Notes: generated from the sequence alone by a model not told the origin. A stretch of DNA of 52,586 nucleotides from Candidatus Poribacteria bacterium (GCA_012270865.1 JAAXHL010000093.1:1-52586), one strand, 5' to 3'. Counted from the first letter of the stretch, positions 24,803 through 32,972 are shown. Numbers and translations are program-made.

Positions 24803-24829
24803 GTAGGGGTTGGGTAACCCAACCCCTAC
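24803..24829. repeat. Perfect 13-bp-arm palindrome at the end of the MDR gene
   Basis: GTAGGGGTTGGGT, one base, then its exact reverse complement. It ends three bases from the stop codon of the minus-strand dehydrogenase, so it would form a strong 3' stem in that mRNA. No T-run follows. Confidence 0.8.
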
Positions 24830-24832
24830 GAA

Positions 24833-25837
24833 CTACGTCCAATCCATGATTACACCTAAGTATTCATCCTTCCGGTCTGTCAATCCGTCGTAAGCGGATT
24901 GGGCATCTTCTGGGTCAATGACGTGCGTTAGTAATTCTGCTACCTTGAATTTGCCTTCACACATCAGCGAATACACTAAGCGCGAGTTGCGTTCGAGTGA
25001 ATGTTTCGATTCACCTGAGTGCAGCGTCGGATAGACCCATTCATGGGCACTTTTAAGGGTAATCGCGCCAAGACCGATGCTGTGACTGTAGTTTAGGATC
25101 GCCGTTGCATCCGTGACGTATTCGCCACGCGGTGAACCGAGTAGGATAACTTCGCCTTTTCTACCGGTCAATTGGTAGGCGGTCTCTACGAGTCGCGGGT
25201 TTCCAATCGCTTCGACGGTGACTGCGGTTTTTTCGCCGTTTGTGAGTGCGATAACGCGTTCGAGTGCGTTTTCTTCGTCAGGATTAATTAGGTGCTGGAT
25301 ACCACACTGCTGGGCGATTTCGAGCCGACGCGGTACCCGTTCCATGCTGATGACTTTCATACCTGCCAAGTTGAAGAGTTGTGAAGCGGAGTTGCCTACC
25401 AACCCTAAGCCGATAACCGCGACGGTATCCCCAAATTCTGCAGACGATACGCGTAGGGAGGTCATCGCGACCGTTGCCATTCGGACAAACGGTACTAACT
25501 TCTCGTCTATGTCTAAAGGCGGTTTGAGCGCCAAAAGCACTGCCTCCGTTTTGGTGATAGAGGCGTGCGGGGTATAACAGAAGGCGAGGTCCCCGACGGC
25601 ACATTTCGTCACGTTTTCACCGACTTTCAGCACTTCGCCGATTGCTGTATAACCGGAACCGTGTGGGAATCGCGTGCCGCTTTCAAGTCCAGTATACCCT
25701 GCCCCTTCAGTGCCAGGACTAATCAGGCTATAGTGCGTTTTCAGTAAGATTTGGTTAGGTGTAAGCACCTCATCGAGTTCAAAATCTTCCAGCGTTGCTG
25801 AGCGTTTCGCTGGCATCACAATCCGTTTGCCTTTCAT
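24833..25837 (-). CDS. Zinc-type alcohol dehydrogenase-like (MDR) oxidoreductase
   Basis: Medium-chain dehydrogenase/reductase of 334 residues. The N-terminal GroES-like domain has LISPGTEGAGYTG and HGSGYTAIGEVLKVGENVTKCAVGD; the Rossmann part has VAVIGLGLVGNSASQLFNLAGMKVISMERVPRRLEIAQQCG for NAD(P). The catalytic zinc ligands of classical alcohol dehydrogenases (C-x-x-H, G-H-E) and the four-Cys structural lobe are absent, so it may be zinc-free, as in quinone-reductase- or threonine-dehydrogenase-like relatives acting on sugars or polyols. AAGGAG lies nine bases before the ATG. An E-element lies 64 bases upstream, and a PhyH dioxygenase gene is divergent; the pair may serve catabolism of a common compound. 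Confidence 0.85.
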   Translation of the reverse strand: MKGKRIVMPAKRSATLEDFELDEVLTPNQILLKTHYSLISPGTEGAGYTGLESGTRFPHGSGYTAIGEVLKVGENVTKCAVGDLAFCYTPHASITKTEAVLLALKPPLDIDEKLVPFVRMATVAMTSLRVSSAEFGDTVAVIGLGLVGNSASQLFNLAGMKVISMERVPRRLEIAQQCGIQHLINPDEENALERVIALTNGEKTAVTVEAIGNPRLVETAYQLTGRKGEVILLGSPRGEYVTDATAILNYSHSIGLGAITLKSAHEWVYPTLHSGESKHSLERNSRLVYSLMCEGKFKVAELLTHVIDPEDAQSAYDGLTDRKDEYLGVIMDWT

Positions 25838-25900
25838 ATCGCAATGCTCCTTGTTGATTTTTTCCTATTATGGTATCATATTTACACAATTTTTCATGTT

Positions 25901-25976
25901 TTAATTTTTCCTTGCGGTTCGGTGAGGCTGGTTTAGATGTTGATGTACCTTTCCGTAATCCGCCTTCCATTTTTTG
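25901..25976 (-). promoter_or_regulatory. E-element copy 3, upstream of the MDR gene
   Basis: Read on the minus strand: ATGGAAGGCGGATTACGG, AAAGGTACATCAAC and finally ACCGAACCGCAAGGAAAAAT. Same orientation as the MDR gene that starts 63 bases further on. Confidence 0.6.
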
Positions 25977-26072
25977 ATTTTGGACTCCTGAACCCAAACG
26001 ACTTGGACATGGACATTTTTATTTTCAAACTCACGTTATTTTCAATGTTTAGTAAAGAAAAACAAAAACGCA

Positions 26073-26102
26073 GCTGACCGAACCGCAAGGAAAAATTAAA
26101 AT
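26073..26102 (+). promoter_or_regulatory. E-element core 4, upstream of the PhyH gene
   Basis: Core CTGACCGAACCGCAAGGAAA, the same as in copies 1 and 2. A lone family 1 MITE end (TCAAACTCACGT, 26025-26036) lies 36 bases before it, the same arrangement as in front of copy 1. The dioxygenase also has its own GGGAG eight bases before its ATG. Confidence 0.6.
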
Positions 26103-26120
26103 AAAGAGGGAGATTTCTTT

Positions 26121-27002
26121 ATGAGACTCACACAAGAACAGCGCGAAACTTATCGGACACAAGGCGTACTGATCGTCAAAAATGCGCTAACGGCTGAAGA
26201 CCTTCAACCGGTAATTGACGAGATTTCGGATTGGATTTCGGAACGCGCCCTCGCCTTGAAAGCGGAAGGTAAGATCGAAAATCTGCATGAAGATGAACCT
26301 TTTGATAGGCGTTTCGGACTGTTGCTGGCACAGTCCGGCGAGATGGCAGGTGGGTTGGATATTATGCATTATCGTGGTGAAGCCATCTTTGAATTCATGC
26401 AGAACGATAACCTTTTAGATGTTATTGAAGGCATTGTTGGACCCGAGATTACTTGCAATCCGATTCAGCATCTACGTGCGAAACCACCGGTTGTAGACGG
26501 AAACGCGAGTTGGGCAGGTGGCGTACCGTGGCATCAGGATGCTGGTGTTATGATGCCGGAGGCGGAAGGCTCCGAGATTGTCACGTGTTGGCTGCCGTTA
26601 GGTGATAGCACAGTGGAGATGGGCTGCCTACAGGCATTGCCCGGTATTACTGAAGATATGGGGTATCTGGTCCATCAAAAAGAGGGTGGCACGATGATCA
26701 AACCGGAGTTGATGCCGGCTGTTGAACCGCTCATGTTGGAGTGCTACCGCGGCGACATCGTTTTGTTGAGTCGTTTTACACCGCATCGTTCAGAACCGAA
26801 CACGTCCGACCGGTGCCGCTGGTCCCTGGATTTACGGTATCAGACGACAGGACATCATACCGGACGAACGGCGCATCCGGATTTCATCGTCCGCAGCCGC
26901 AAAAATCCTGATACTGTCTTGTCCGAGCACCAAGCGTGGTGCGATTTGTGGGTAGATGCTTTTGAAAACCCGCGCGGTTTCGCAGGACATAGGTCGGTGT
27001 AA
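26121..27002 (+). CDS. Phytanoyl-CoA dioxygenase (PhyH) family protein
   Basis: Protein of 293 residues, an Fe(II)/2-oxoglutarate-dependent oxygenase. Iron ligands are readable: H138-x-D140 in VPWHQDAGVM and H222 in RFTPHRSEPN; an Arg near 233 (RCRWSLDLRY) is the expected 2-oxoglutarate anchor. It has no signal peptide, so it is cytosolic. PhyH relatives hydroxylate diverse small molecules; acyl-CoA specificity should not be assumed. It is divergent from the MDR dehydrogenase, and each gene has an E-element upstream. GGGAG lies eight bases before the ATG. All catalytic residues are intact. Confidence 0.92.
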   Translation: MRLTQEQRETYRTQGVLIVKNALTAEDLQPVIDEISDWISERALALKAEGKIENLHEDEPFDRRFGLLLAQSGEMAGGLDIMHYRGEAIFEFMQNDNLLDVIEGIVGPEITCNPIQHLRAKPPVVDGNASWAGGVPWHQDAGVMMPEAEGSEIVTCWLPLGDSTVEMGCLQALPGITEDMGYLVHQKEGGTMIKPELMPAVEPLMLECYRGDIVLLSRFTPHRSEPNTSDRCRWSLDLRYQTTGHHTGRTAHPDFIVRSRKNPDTVLSEHQAWCDLWVDAFENPRGFAGHRSV

Positions 27003-27049
27003 GTTAGTTGTCGGTCATCAGTTGTCAGTTACCAGTTAAGAGGTTTTAT

Positions 27050-27185
27050 CCTGTGATAGCACCCAACGCCTGAAGGCGTGGGCTTCGGTTTCGTAGACAG
27101 TGCGGTTTTCTCATAGAGGCAACCGTCTTATTCCGTCTCCACCCGCGGGCGTTTCCCTGTAGTCTCCTTCACTACAGGCATATCG
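27050..27185 (-). ncRNA. Right end of the TnpB element, probable omega/re-RNA
   Basis: Downstream of tnpB on the minus strand the sequence is structured: TGCCTGTAGT/ACTACAGG stem, a GCGGG-type hairpin, then GAAGCCCACGCC-TTCA-GGCGTTGGG at the terminus. TnpB systems of the IS200/IS605 group encode their guide RNA here, with the last hairpin at the element boundary and the guide taken from flanking DNA (here roughly 27055 and below). Boundary is inferred, not measured. Confidence 0.55.
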
Positions 27186-28295
27186 TCAAGTGACGGCTAT
27201 CCCTGCCCGCAATATGTTGATCGCAGCGTTGATGTCTCGGTCGTGGTGTGAACCACATTCAGGACAGCTCCACTGCCTATCGTTCAATGTTAGGTTTTCG
27301 TTATGAAAGCCACAAGTGCTACACGGTTTGGTTGTCGCAGTCCATTGATCAATCTCTTTCAAAAGACGCTTATGTTTTTGACACTTATATCGCAATATTT
27401 CAACAAACTGGTAGAAAGCAAGATCAGAGACTTTACGTCCCCAGAGGCGTTTCATGCCGTCAAGGTTCAACGTTTCAATGACAATCGTATCAAACTTCTT
27501 ACAAAGTTTGCTCGCGAGTTGCCAGTGAAAGTCTTTACGCTGGTTGCTGATTTTACGATAGAGGCGTGCGATTCGTCTGACACACTTCCACCAACCGTTA
27601 GAACCTTTAACTTTACGACTCAGTGCCTTAGTGAGAGATTGAAGTTTCTTCAAGGAGTGTTTCAAAGGTTGTGGGTGTTGGATCTTCTCACCCGTGCTAA
27701 GCGTCAAATATGCGTCTTTCATGCCGAAGTCTGCCCCAACACTCTTACCCGTTGTTGGCAGAGGCTTTGTTTCTACAAAATCGGTTATCATATACAACCA
27801 ATAGTCGCCGCAGTTATCGCGTTTTATCGTGATACGGCGGATATTTCCTTCAAACTCACGGTATTTATGAAACGTATAAGCGACTTTATCATGTCGCCAT
27901 TTATCGTTATCCCATTTTCTAAAGTTGAGGGTGAGGCGATTTTTTCCCAAAGACCAGCCAGCCTGTTTGAGCGTGAAGGACTTGAACTTATGGCGTTTCT
28001 TAATCTTGGGTCTACCGCCAAGTTTTTTCAAAAATCGGTCATACGCCAAGTGAATCCGTTTGAGTTCCTCTTGGATCGCTTGACTCGGCAAGGCATTCCA
28101 ATGCGGATGTGTCGTCCGTTTCAAATCGGTTGCGTGTGCACACATTGCCTCATAACCCGCGTAGGGCAGCCCGTCTTTATAGCGTTGACGTTGCCACTTA
28201 TGGAAATACTCGTGGACTTGCCACATATCATCAAGCAGGTTGCCAAGCCGAATACAATTGGATTGATCATAAAACGGATATTTGTAGGTTTTCAT
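27186..28295 (-). CDS. tnpB: TnpB RNA-guided endonuclease (IS1341-type, no TnpA)
   Basis: Protein of 369 residues of the OrfB/TnpB family. The RuvC triad is intact: D189 in KSVGADFG, E274 in TIVIETLNLDG and D354 in HHDRDINAAINIL. The zinc ribbon has C325-x-x-C328 and C344-x-x-C347. TnpB uses an RNA from the transposon's right end to cut the donor or empty site. No tnpA (Y1 transposase) is present nearby, so this is an orphan IS1341-type copy. It reads on the minus strand. Its length and motifs suggest it is active or recently active. The opposite strand has a 399-codon open frame that is only a shadow. Confidence 0.93.
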   Translation of the reverse strand: MKTYKYPFYDQSNCIRLGNLLDDMWQVHEYFHKWQRQRYKDGLPYAGYEAMCAHATDLKRTTHPHWNALPSQAIQEELKRIHLAYDRFLKKLGGRPKIKKRHKFKSFTLKQAGWSLGKNRLTLNFRKWDNDKWRHDKVAYTFHKYREFEGNIRRITIKRDNCGDYWLYMITDFVETKPLPTTGKSVGADFGMKDAYLTLSTGEKIQHPQPLKHSLKKLQSLTKALSRKVKGSNGWWKCVRRIARLYRKISNQRKDFHWQLASKLCKKFDTIVIETLNLDGMKRLWGRKVSDLAFYQFVEILRYKCQKHKRLLKEIDQWTATTKPCSTCGFHNENLTLNDRQWSCPECGSHHDRDINAAINILRAGIAVT

Positions 28296-28336
28296 GGATT
28301 ATCAGGTATCAGGCGTTTATCCGCGAAACAGTCGGA

Positions 28337-28377
28337 GGCAAGCACATTGCCAAGTGGCAACGCTGTTTCTGCTTGCC
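28337..28377. repeat. Hairpin in the left flank of the TnpB element
   Basis: GGCAAGCA ... TGCTTGCC with an inner TTGCC-AAGT-GGCAA stem, 42-82 bases before the tnpB start. It probably belongs to the element's left end; the stretch 28296-28430 holds no gene. Confidence 0.55.
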
Positions 28378-28423
28378 AACCTGATACTACAATTATACCA
28401 CAATTTCACTACAATTGTCAAGT

Positions 28424-28514
28424 TTTTTCAGGGATTACGCCCTTAGCGGGAAACCTATATCCCAAACCTAAAGGATTGGGCTTTACGCCCGAATTCCCGT
28501 AAATCCTGAAAATC
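28424..28514. repeat. Palindromic element next to the TnpB left end
   Basis: Outer inverted repeats TTTTTCAGGGATTACG and CGTAAATCCTGAAAAT enclose smaller stems (CCCAA..TTGGG, GGGC..GCCC). May be either part of the transposon or a target. Confidence 0.6.
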
Positions 28515-28532
28515 CTGATTCTGACATTCAAA

Positions 28533-28608
28533 GATGCACAGCCTAACAGGCTATGCTACAAACACATTCAGATGCACAGCCTAACAGGCTATGCTACAAG
28601 CACATTCA
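28533..28608. repeat. Tandem duplication of a 38-bp hairpin unit
   Basis: Two units, 28533-28570 and 28571-28608, differ at one base. Each contains AGCCT-AAC-AGGCT followed by ATGCTACAA. The second unit ends 14 bases before the nucleotidyltransferase start, immediately before its Shine-Dalgarno. Confidence 0.85.
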
Positions 28609-28622
28609 AAGGAATCGTAACG

Positions 28623-29303
28623 ATGCAAGCGATTATTCTGTGTGGAGGTCTTGCGACTCGGCTCGGCGAGACTGCGAAAACGGTTCCGAAGGTTTTGCTG
28701 GAAATTGCTGGGAAAACCGTGCTGGCGTGGCAGCTTGAACTCTTGACAGAGGCGGGTGTCACCGAGGTCGCTCTCGCATCGGGACACCTGCACGATGTGC
28801 TATATGAAACGGTAGGTGACAATTACGCTGGTGTGCGTATCCGTTATGCTAAAGAGGAGAAACGGCTCGGAACGGGCGGCGCAATTCGGAACGCAATGCA
28901 GCAGATTCGGACATCGCCTTTTTTCGTGCTGAATGGCGATATCCTGCTTGCAGGTTTCTCGCTCCGAGAGATGTTAGACCGTTTTCAACAAGGTATGGCA
29001 GGCGTATTGTTGAGTGTACATGTCCCCGATATCCGTCCGTATGGCGAAATTATTTCGGATGGTGATGGAAAGATTCAGGCGTTTCGTGAGAAACAGTCTA
29101 CCTACCGTGCTGGATATGTTAACGGTGGGGTGTATCTTTTCGATCAAGGTATCGCCGACGCGTTTCCGAAGGGACAGGAGACCTTCTCGATGGAACGAGA
29201 GGTTTTTCCGGTTGTCTCTAATCTTTATGCGCTGCAAACGGATGCGGACTGGATCGATATCGGTGTGCCAGAGCGGTTAGCGTACGCACGCGAATATTTT
29301 TAA
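28623..29303 (+). CDS. Sugar-phosphate nucleotidyltransferase
   Basis: Protein of 226 residues of the NTP-transferase family. The N-terminus MQAIILCGGLATRLGE...TVPKVLLEIAGKTV carries the nucleotide-binding G-G-x-x-T-R-L and P-K motifs. Then come KEEKRLGTGGAIRNA, FFVLNGDILL (metal-binding Asp), a sugar-site region VNGGVYLFDQ, and the C-terminal W-I-D-I-G-V-P-E-R. It has no left-handed beta-helix acyltransferase domain. It makes an NDP-sugar from NTP and a sugar 1-phosphate, like glucose-1-phosphate or heptose-1-phosphate nucleotidyltransferases; the nucleotide and sugar cannot be fixed from sequence. The start at 28623 has AAAGGAA eight bases upstream. The product could feed the GT2 or O-antigen-type enzymes in this window. 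Confidence 0.9.
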   Translation: MQAIILCGGLATRLGETAKTVPKVLLEIAGKTVLAWQLELLTEAGVTEVALASGHLHDVLYETVGDNYAGVRIRYAKEEKRLGTGGAIRNAMQQIRTSPFFVLNGDILLAGFSLREMLDRFQQGMAGVLLSVHVPDIRPYGEIISDGDGKIQAFREKQSTYRAGYVNGGVYLFDQGIADAFPKGQETFSMEREVFPVVSNLYALQTDADWIDIGVPERLAYAREYF

Positions 29304-29377
29304 TTTACCTTGCGGTTCGGTCAGGTAAGTTGGCACTCTGACGTTCCTTTCCGTAGATCCGCTTTCCACTTCGTTCC
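29301..29377 (-). repeat. E-element copy 5, not in front of a gene
   Basis: On the minus strand: CGAAGTGGAAAGCGGATCT, ACGGAAAGGAACGTC and CTGACCGAACCGCAAGGTAA. It overlaps the stop codon of the plus-strand nucleotidyltransferase and has no co-oriented gene directly after it, so it is the exception among the six copies. Confidence 0.6.
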
Positions 29378-29429
29378 AAGCTGCGCGTTCTTTAACTACT
29401 GGTTTGTCACGCCAAAGTTGACGGGTAAA

Positions 29430-29601
29430 AGATCGCGAGCACAGCTCGCTCCTACCAGAACACGCAAAAGATAGAAAGATCGCGAACACAACTCGCTCCT
29501 ACCAGAACACGCAAAAGATAGAAAGATCGCGAGCACAAATCGCTCCTACCAGAACACGCAAAAGATAGAAAGATCGCGAGCACAAATCGCTCCTACCAGA
29601 A
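29430..29601. repeat. Tandem array of 47-bp hairpin units (about 3.7 copies)
   Basis: Units begin at 29430, 29477, 29524 and 29571, each AGATCGCGAGCACA..TCGCTCCTACCAG.. then ACACGCAAAAGATAGAA. The stem GCGAG/CTCGC varies between units (GCGAA, GCGAG; CTCGC, ATCGC). There are no spacers, so it is not CRISPR. It fills a gene-free gap. Confidence 0.88.
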
Positions 29602-29637
29602 GAGGTGTGTGTTTATCGGAATCAATCTGAGAAATAC

Positions 29638-29755
29638 AGGACTTACGCATTTTTGACTGCAGCCCGTTCTCTTAGATGAGAATCTTCGGAAAAAACAGCG
29701 GTCTACTGCCACAAACTGGAAAGTTTGTGCTACAAAAGAGCAGTATGCGTAAGTC
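29638..29755. mobile_element. MITE family 2, copy B (118 bp, internally shorter)
   Basis: Ends AGGACTTACGCA and TGCGTAAGTC. Compared with copies A and C it lacks about 33 internal bases (GCGGCGTACTCGCCC...GTGCATC). Lies just downstream of the rsgA stop. Confidence 0.8.
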
Positions 29756-29800
29756 ATAAAATAAATATTTTCAATCCATCATTTCAAGCGTGACAGACTA

Positions 29801-30757
29801 TTAGGTTTCCGCAGCATCCCCTGTTCGCAGTACGACGTAACTGCGATACCTTTCGGTATGTATCTCACCGGTCGCAACAGCATCTTGAATCGCGCAATCG
29901 GGTTCCGCAACATGGGCACAATCGTTGAATTTACAATTGCCGAGGTAGGGTTCCATTTCGGGGAAATAGTATTCGAGGTACTCTGTGTCAACACCCCATA
30001 AGCCGATCTCTCGGATGCCGGGTGTATCTGCGACCTCGCCGCCAATTTCTAAGGTGAAGAGTTCAACGAGTGTCGTCGTGTGCCGTCCTTTTTCGGTTTT
30101 GAGACCGACCTCGCCTGTCCGCAAACCTAAGTCGGGTTGGATTGCGTTTAGCAGACTCGATTTTCCTACCCCAGATGCCCCGACGATAACACTGAACTGA
30201 TCCTTGAGGACGTGTCGAAACGCGTCAAGGCTTTCAGAACTATGGATACTGGTATAGACGACTTGATACCCTAATTTCTCATAATTGGTAAACGTCGTGG
30301 TGAATTCTTCGCGTTCGGTGGGATCGACTAAATCCATCTTATTCAGGCATATCGTTGCTTCCATGTCCCCTGCCTCCGCTAAGATGAGGAACCTATCAAG
30401 CGTCCGAAAGTTGAGGGGCGGCATGCGTGTAGAGCCAACGACTACGATTTGGTCGGCATTGGCAACGATGACCTGTTCGATGTCGTCCTGCTTGCCTGCG
30501 TATTGCCGTGAGAATTTCGTTTTGCGGGGTAAAATTTCCTCTACCACGCCTTCTTCGGCATCGAGCTGCGTGAAGATAACTTGGTCACCAACGGCGACCG
30601 GATCGGCGTATATTCTGCGTCCGGTTTCTGAGCGTCGTCTCCGTTTGAGTGTGCCACGGAGTGTGCATCGCAGAACAATATCGCTGTGCTGAACGTCATA
30701 GAACCCTGTTCGTGCGCGAATAACTCTGCCCTGTTCACGTGTAAGGATAGGTGCCAC
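29801..30757 (-). CDS. rsgA: Ribosome small-subunit GTPase RsgA (YjeQ)
   Basis: Circularly permuted GTPase of 318 residues that helps late maturation of the 30S subunit. The order is diagnostic: an N-terminal OB-like domain, G4 CLNKMDLVD (residues about 145-153), G1 GASGVGKSSLLNA, G2/switch GRHTTT, G3 VADTPGIREIGLW, then a zinc finger C-x5-C-x-H-x5-C (GNCKFNDCAHVAEPDC). All are intact. The listed start is a GTG at 30757 that overlaps an AGGAGG, so the real start may lie a few codons downstream. It is 240 bp from the next upstream gene, and the gap holds palindromes. Confidence 0.94.
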   Translation of the reverse strand: MAPILTREQGRVIRARTGFYDVQHSDIVLRCTLRGTLKRRRRSETGRRIYADPVAVGDQVIFTQLDAEEGVVEEILPRKTKFSRQYAGKQDDIEQVIVANADQIVVVGSTRMPPLNFRTLDRFLILAEAGDMEATICLNKMDLVDPTEREEFTTTFTNYEKLGYQVVYTSIHSSESLDAFRHVLKDQFSVIVGASGVGKSSLLNAIQPDLGLRTGEVGLKTEKGRHTTTLVELFTLEIGGEVADTPGIREIGLWGVDTEYLEYYFPEMEPYLGNCKFNDCAHVAEPDCAIQDAVATGEIHTERYRSYVVLRTGDAAET

Positions 30758-30840
30758 CTCCTAAGGCTGTTGGAAAGCTGCTATAAACATGCCGTCGCTA
30801 CACGACTAAAGAATGTTTTTGAAGTCTTCAAGGTTTCCGC

Positions 30841-30870
30841 GTAGGATCCGGTTCGGTTAGAAACCGAACC
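30841..30870. repeat. Palindrome GGTTCGGTT-type
   Basis: GTAGGATCC then GGTTCGGTT-AGA-AACCGAACC and CTACC. It lies in the gap between rsgA and the isomerase gene. Confidence 0.7.
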
Positions 30871-30921
30871 TACCGGGCCTGGGGAAAATCGGAATTACCG
30901 AATTAATAAATTAACCTTCAT

Positions 30922-30983
30922 CAAACCCCGCCTGCAAGTAGCGAGACATCTATAAAAGCGGGGTTACAAACCCCGCCTGCAAT
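30922..30983. repeat. GCGGGGTT-type palindromic element
   Basis: AACCCCGCCTGCAA, then GCGAGACATCTATAAAAG, then GCGGGGTT-ACA-AACCCCGC and CTGCAA. The unit matches the one at 41732-41774 with compensating stem changes. It ends 15 bases past the isomerase stop codon. Confidence 0.7.
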
Positions 30984-30997
30984 ACTCTGGAATACTC

Positions 30998-31765
30998 TTA
31001 AATGTAGGACTTCATTGTTTTTAGAGCGGTTTCAATGTTTGCATCGAAGTTGTCGAATTTACATTCACATGAGACGCGTCCGTTGTATCCTGCTTTTTGG
31101 AGTGCTGCGAAGAAATCTGTAAAATCGAAATTGTCGTTTCCGGGATAAGAACGTTTGACGGGTTCAGCGATGTGGACATGCGCGAGCCATTCGGCAGCGT
31201 CGATGATATTTTGCATCGGTTCTTCTTCCTGATGGACATGGTAGAGGTCCGCGAGTGCTTTGATACCGGGACGATTCACCCGTTTCGCCATCGCAACGCC
31301 ATCGGCGACTGTACGGAGGATATTTCCTTCACGCCAGCAGATGGGTTCGATTGCGATGGTCATGTTATGTGCTTCGGCATGGTCTGCTGCCATATCCAAG
31401 AATTCGGCGATTTGTGCTAAGGCGCGTTCTTCTGAATAGCCTTCCGCTACGTTTCGGGAACCGCTGCTCCCATAAACGATTACTTCTCCACCAATTTCGT
31501 TGGCTCTACGGCAGGCAGTCTCCACGTAACGGGAAAGGCGTTGAAAATCTACGGTCTCGCCTACCACGCGTAGGTCGCCCGGAATAAAGCCGGCGTACGA
31601 CTCTGGCTTTAAAGGCGATTTCGCCACCTGTTCTCGGATTTTCTGAAATTCGGTTTCGTCCGACTCAGGTATCAACGCCGAACGTACGCCCGGTTCAATA
31701 TAGTCGTATCCGACTTCCGCAAGTTGATTGACATTTTCTAAACCGGTACAGACCCCAAATCGCAT
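30998..31765 (-). CDS. Sugar phosphate isomerase/epimerase-like TIM-barrel protein
   Basis: Protein of 255 residues of the AP-endonuclease-2/xylose-isomerase-like family. Expected metal ligands are visible: Glu in IAIEPICWRE, Asp/His in LADLYHVHQEE, His in HVHIAEP and Glu in SCECKFDN. The family isomerises or epimerises sugars, inosose or hydroxypyruvate; the substrate cannot be named. AAGGAG lies seven bases before the ATG. It is 26 bases downstream of the protease-holin fusion and may be the last gene of a uppS-protease-isomerase operon on the minus strand. Confidence 0.85.
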   Translation of the reverse strand: MRFGVCTGLENVNQLAEVGYDYIEPGVRSALIPESDETEFQKIREQVAKSPLKPESYAGFIPGDLRVVGETVDFQRLSRYVETACRRANEIGGEVIVYGSSGSRNVAEGYSEERALAQIAEFLDMAADHAEAHNMTIAIEPICWREGNILRTVADGVAMAKRVNRPGIKALADLYHVHQEEEPMQNIIDAAEWLAHVHIAEPVKRSYPGNDNFDFTDFFAALQKAGYNGRVSCECKFDNFDANIETALKTMKSYI

Positions 31766-31791
31766 ATATTCGCTCCTTTTGATAAGTCGGT

Positions 31792-32961
31792 TTAAACGAA
31801 CGGAATAACTGAGCGTAGCAGACTATAGCCGACAACAATTAGCAGTGCTACGAAGAATGTGTTGAAAAATCCGTTAAGTTCAAATCCGGGGACGACTTTA
31901 TTGCCAATTCCGAGTAGGAAAGCGGTGATAACGAGTGTCGCTGGAAATTTCACAACCGAAAGCAATAAATCATGGAAGTGTGTCGGACACCCTAAGGCGT
32001 GGATAAGTTTCTCATCAAAGCAGTTCTCACATCCCAGTGCATGAATGATGTCAATAGGCGGGTTTGCTATCAGAAAGCTCCCTATTCCATTTAGAAAGGC
32101 AATGTTCATCACAAGAAGTGTGAGGAGGGTTTTGATAACCGCGAATCCTAACGCAACGGATATGGCTATTAACCGAGTATTGGCGTTTACCGTCGGCAAA
32201 AAGTGGACTGCTCCGAAAACGGTTGCGCTTAGGAGAATCAGGCTTAGGAAGTATGAGATAGGGGTTTTGGGGTTCACACCGGATTCTCCGACGAGGGGTC
32301 TCACAGGGCCAGAGTTCGCCATCAGTGTCTTAAGGGCGTTTACGGGGATCGCGAAATTGAGGTTTTGTCCATCGTCCCTGGTTTCAGCGACGATACCGAT
32401 CACTTCACCCGTGCTGTTTAGAATCGCGCCACCACTACTGCCGCGCGAAATGGGTGCGTTAAATTGGAGTACTTTGCCGTGTACACGCGGCGTTCCCTCG
32501 GGATGGATGTTGCTAATGTGCCCTTGCGAGAATGTACCTTCTAACCCGCGCGGGTTACCTACGGTGTAAACCGTTTCCGAAATCTCAACGGTGTCGCTGT
32601 TACCGAGCGGAAGTGCTGGAATGCTACGGTTTGCGACTTTTAGGATCGCGAGGTCGTGTTCTGGATCCATCGCGGTATAGCCTTCAATCTCAAACCGTCT
32701 TTGATGGTGAACGAGTTTCGCGTTACCCTGTGAAGCTTTTTGGATAACATGGTAGTTGGTCGCAATTAGCCCTTCGCCAACGAAGAACCCACTTCCCTGT
32801 CCCGCTGGGCTGCCACTGGCATCTTTCATTTCGAGGAGAACTGTGGAAGCCGCGGCTTTTGTCCATATTTGCTGCGCGGTTTGCGCGTCCGCTACAGATA
32901 TAGAAAAAGCCAGTAGGAGCAACGAGGCGATAAGACCACCTAACAATTTTTGTTTTTTCAT
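31792..32961 (-). CDS. Trypsin-like serine protease fused to a holin-type membrane domain
   Basis: Protein of 389 residues. A signal peptide ends near ADA-QTAQ (residue 26). Residues 30-215 are a DegP/HtrA-like chymotrypsin fold with the full triad: H71 (IATNYHVI), D103 (DPEHDLAIL) and S176 (SRGSSGGAIL). No PDZ domain follows. Residues about 236-389 have four membrane helices; the last two with VPGFELNGFFNTFFVALLIVVGYSLL match the phage-holin-4_2 family pattern (usually a small stand-alone membrane protein). A His/Cys-containing loop (HALGCENCFDEKLIHALGCPTHFHD) sits between helices. The protease should face the periplasm, anchored by the C-terminal domain. AAGGAG precedes the ATG; it is 11 bases downstream of uppS. 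Confidence 0.85.
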   Translation of the reverse strand: MKKQKLLGGLIASLLLLAFSISVADAQTAQQIWTKAAASTVLLEMKDASGSPAGQGSGFFVGEGLIATNYHVIQKASQGNAKLVHHQRRFEIEGYTAMDPEHDLAILKVANRSIPALPLGNSDTVEISETVYTVGNPRGLEGTFSQGHISNIHPEGTPRVHGKVLQFNAPISRGSSGGAILNSTGEVIGIVAETRDDGQNLNFAIPVNALKTLMANSGPVRPLVGESGVNPKTPISYFLSLILLSATVFGAVHFLPTVNANTRLIAISVALGFAVIKTLLTLLVMNIAFLNGIGSFLIANPPIDIIHALGCENCFDEKLIHALGCPTHFHDLLLSVVKFPATLVITAFLLGIGNKVVPGFELNGFFNTFFVALLIVVGYSLLRSVIPFV

Positions 32962-32972
32962 TATGTTTCTCC

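Noticed and set aside
27303..28502. Open frame of 399 codons on the plus strand opposite tnpB
   Set aside because: It is fully antisense to a TnpB gene with intact catalytic residues, lacks protein-family features, and is explained by codon bias of the other strand.
29430..29601. Possible CRISPR array
   Set aside because: Units are contiguous 47-bp tandem repeats with no variable spacers, and no cas genes are nearby.
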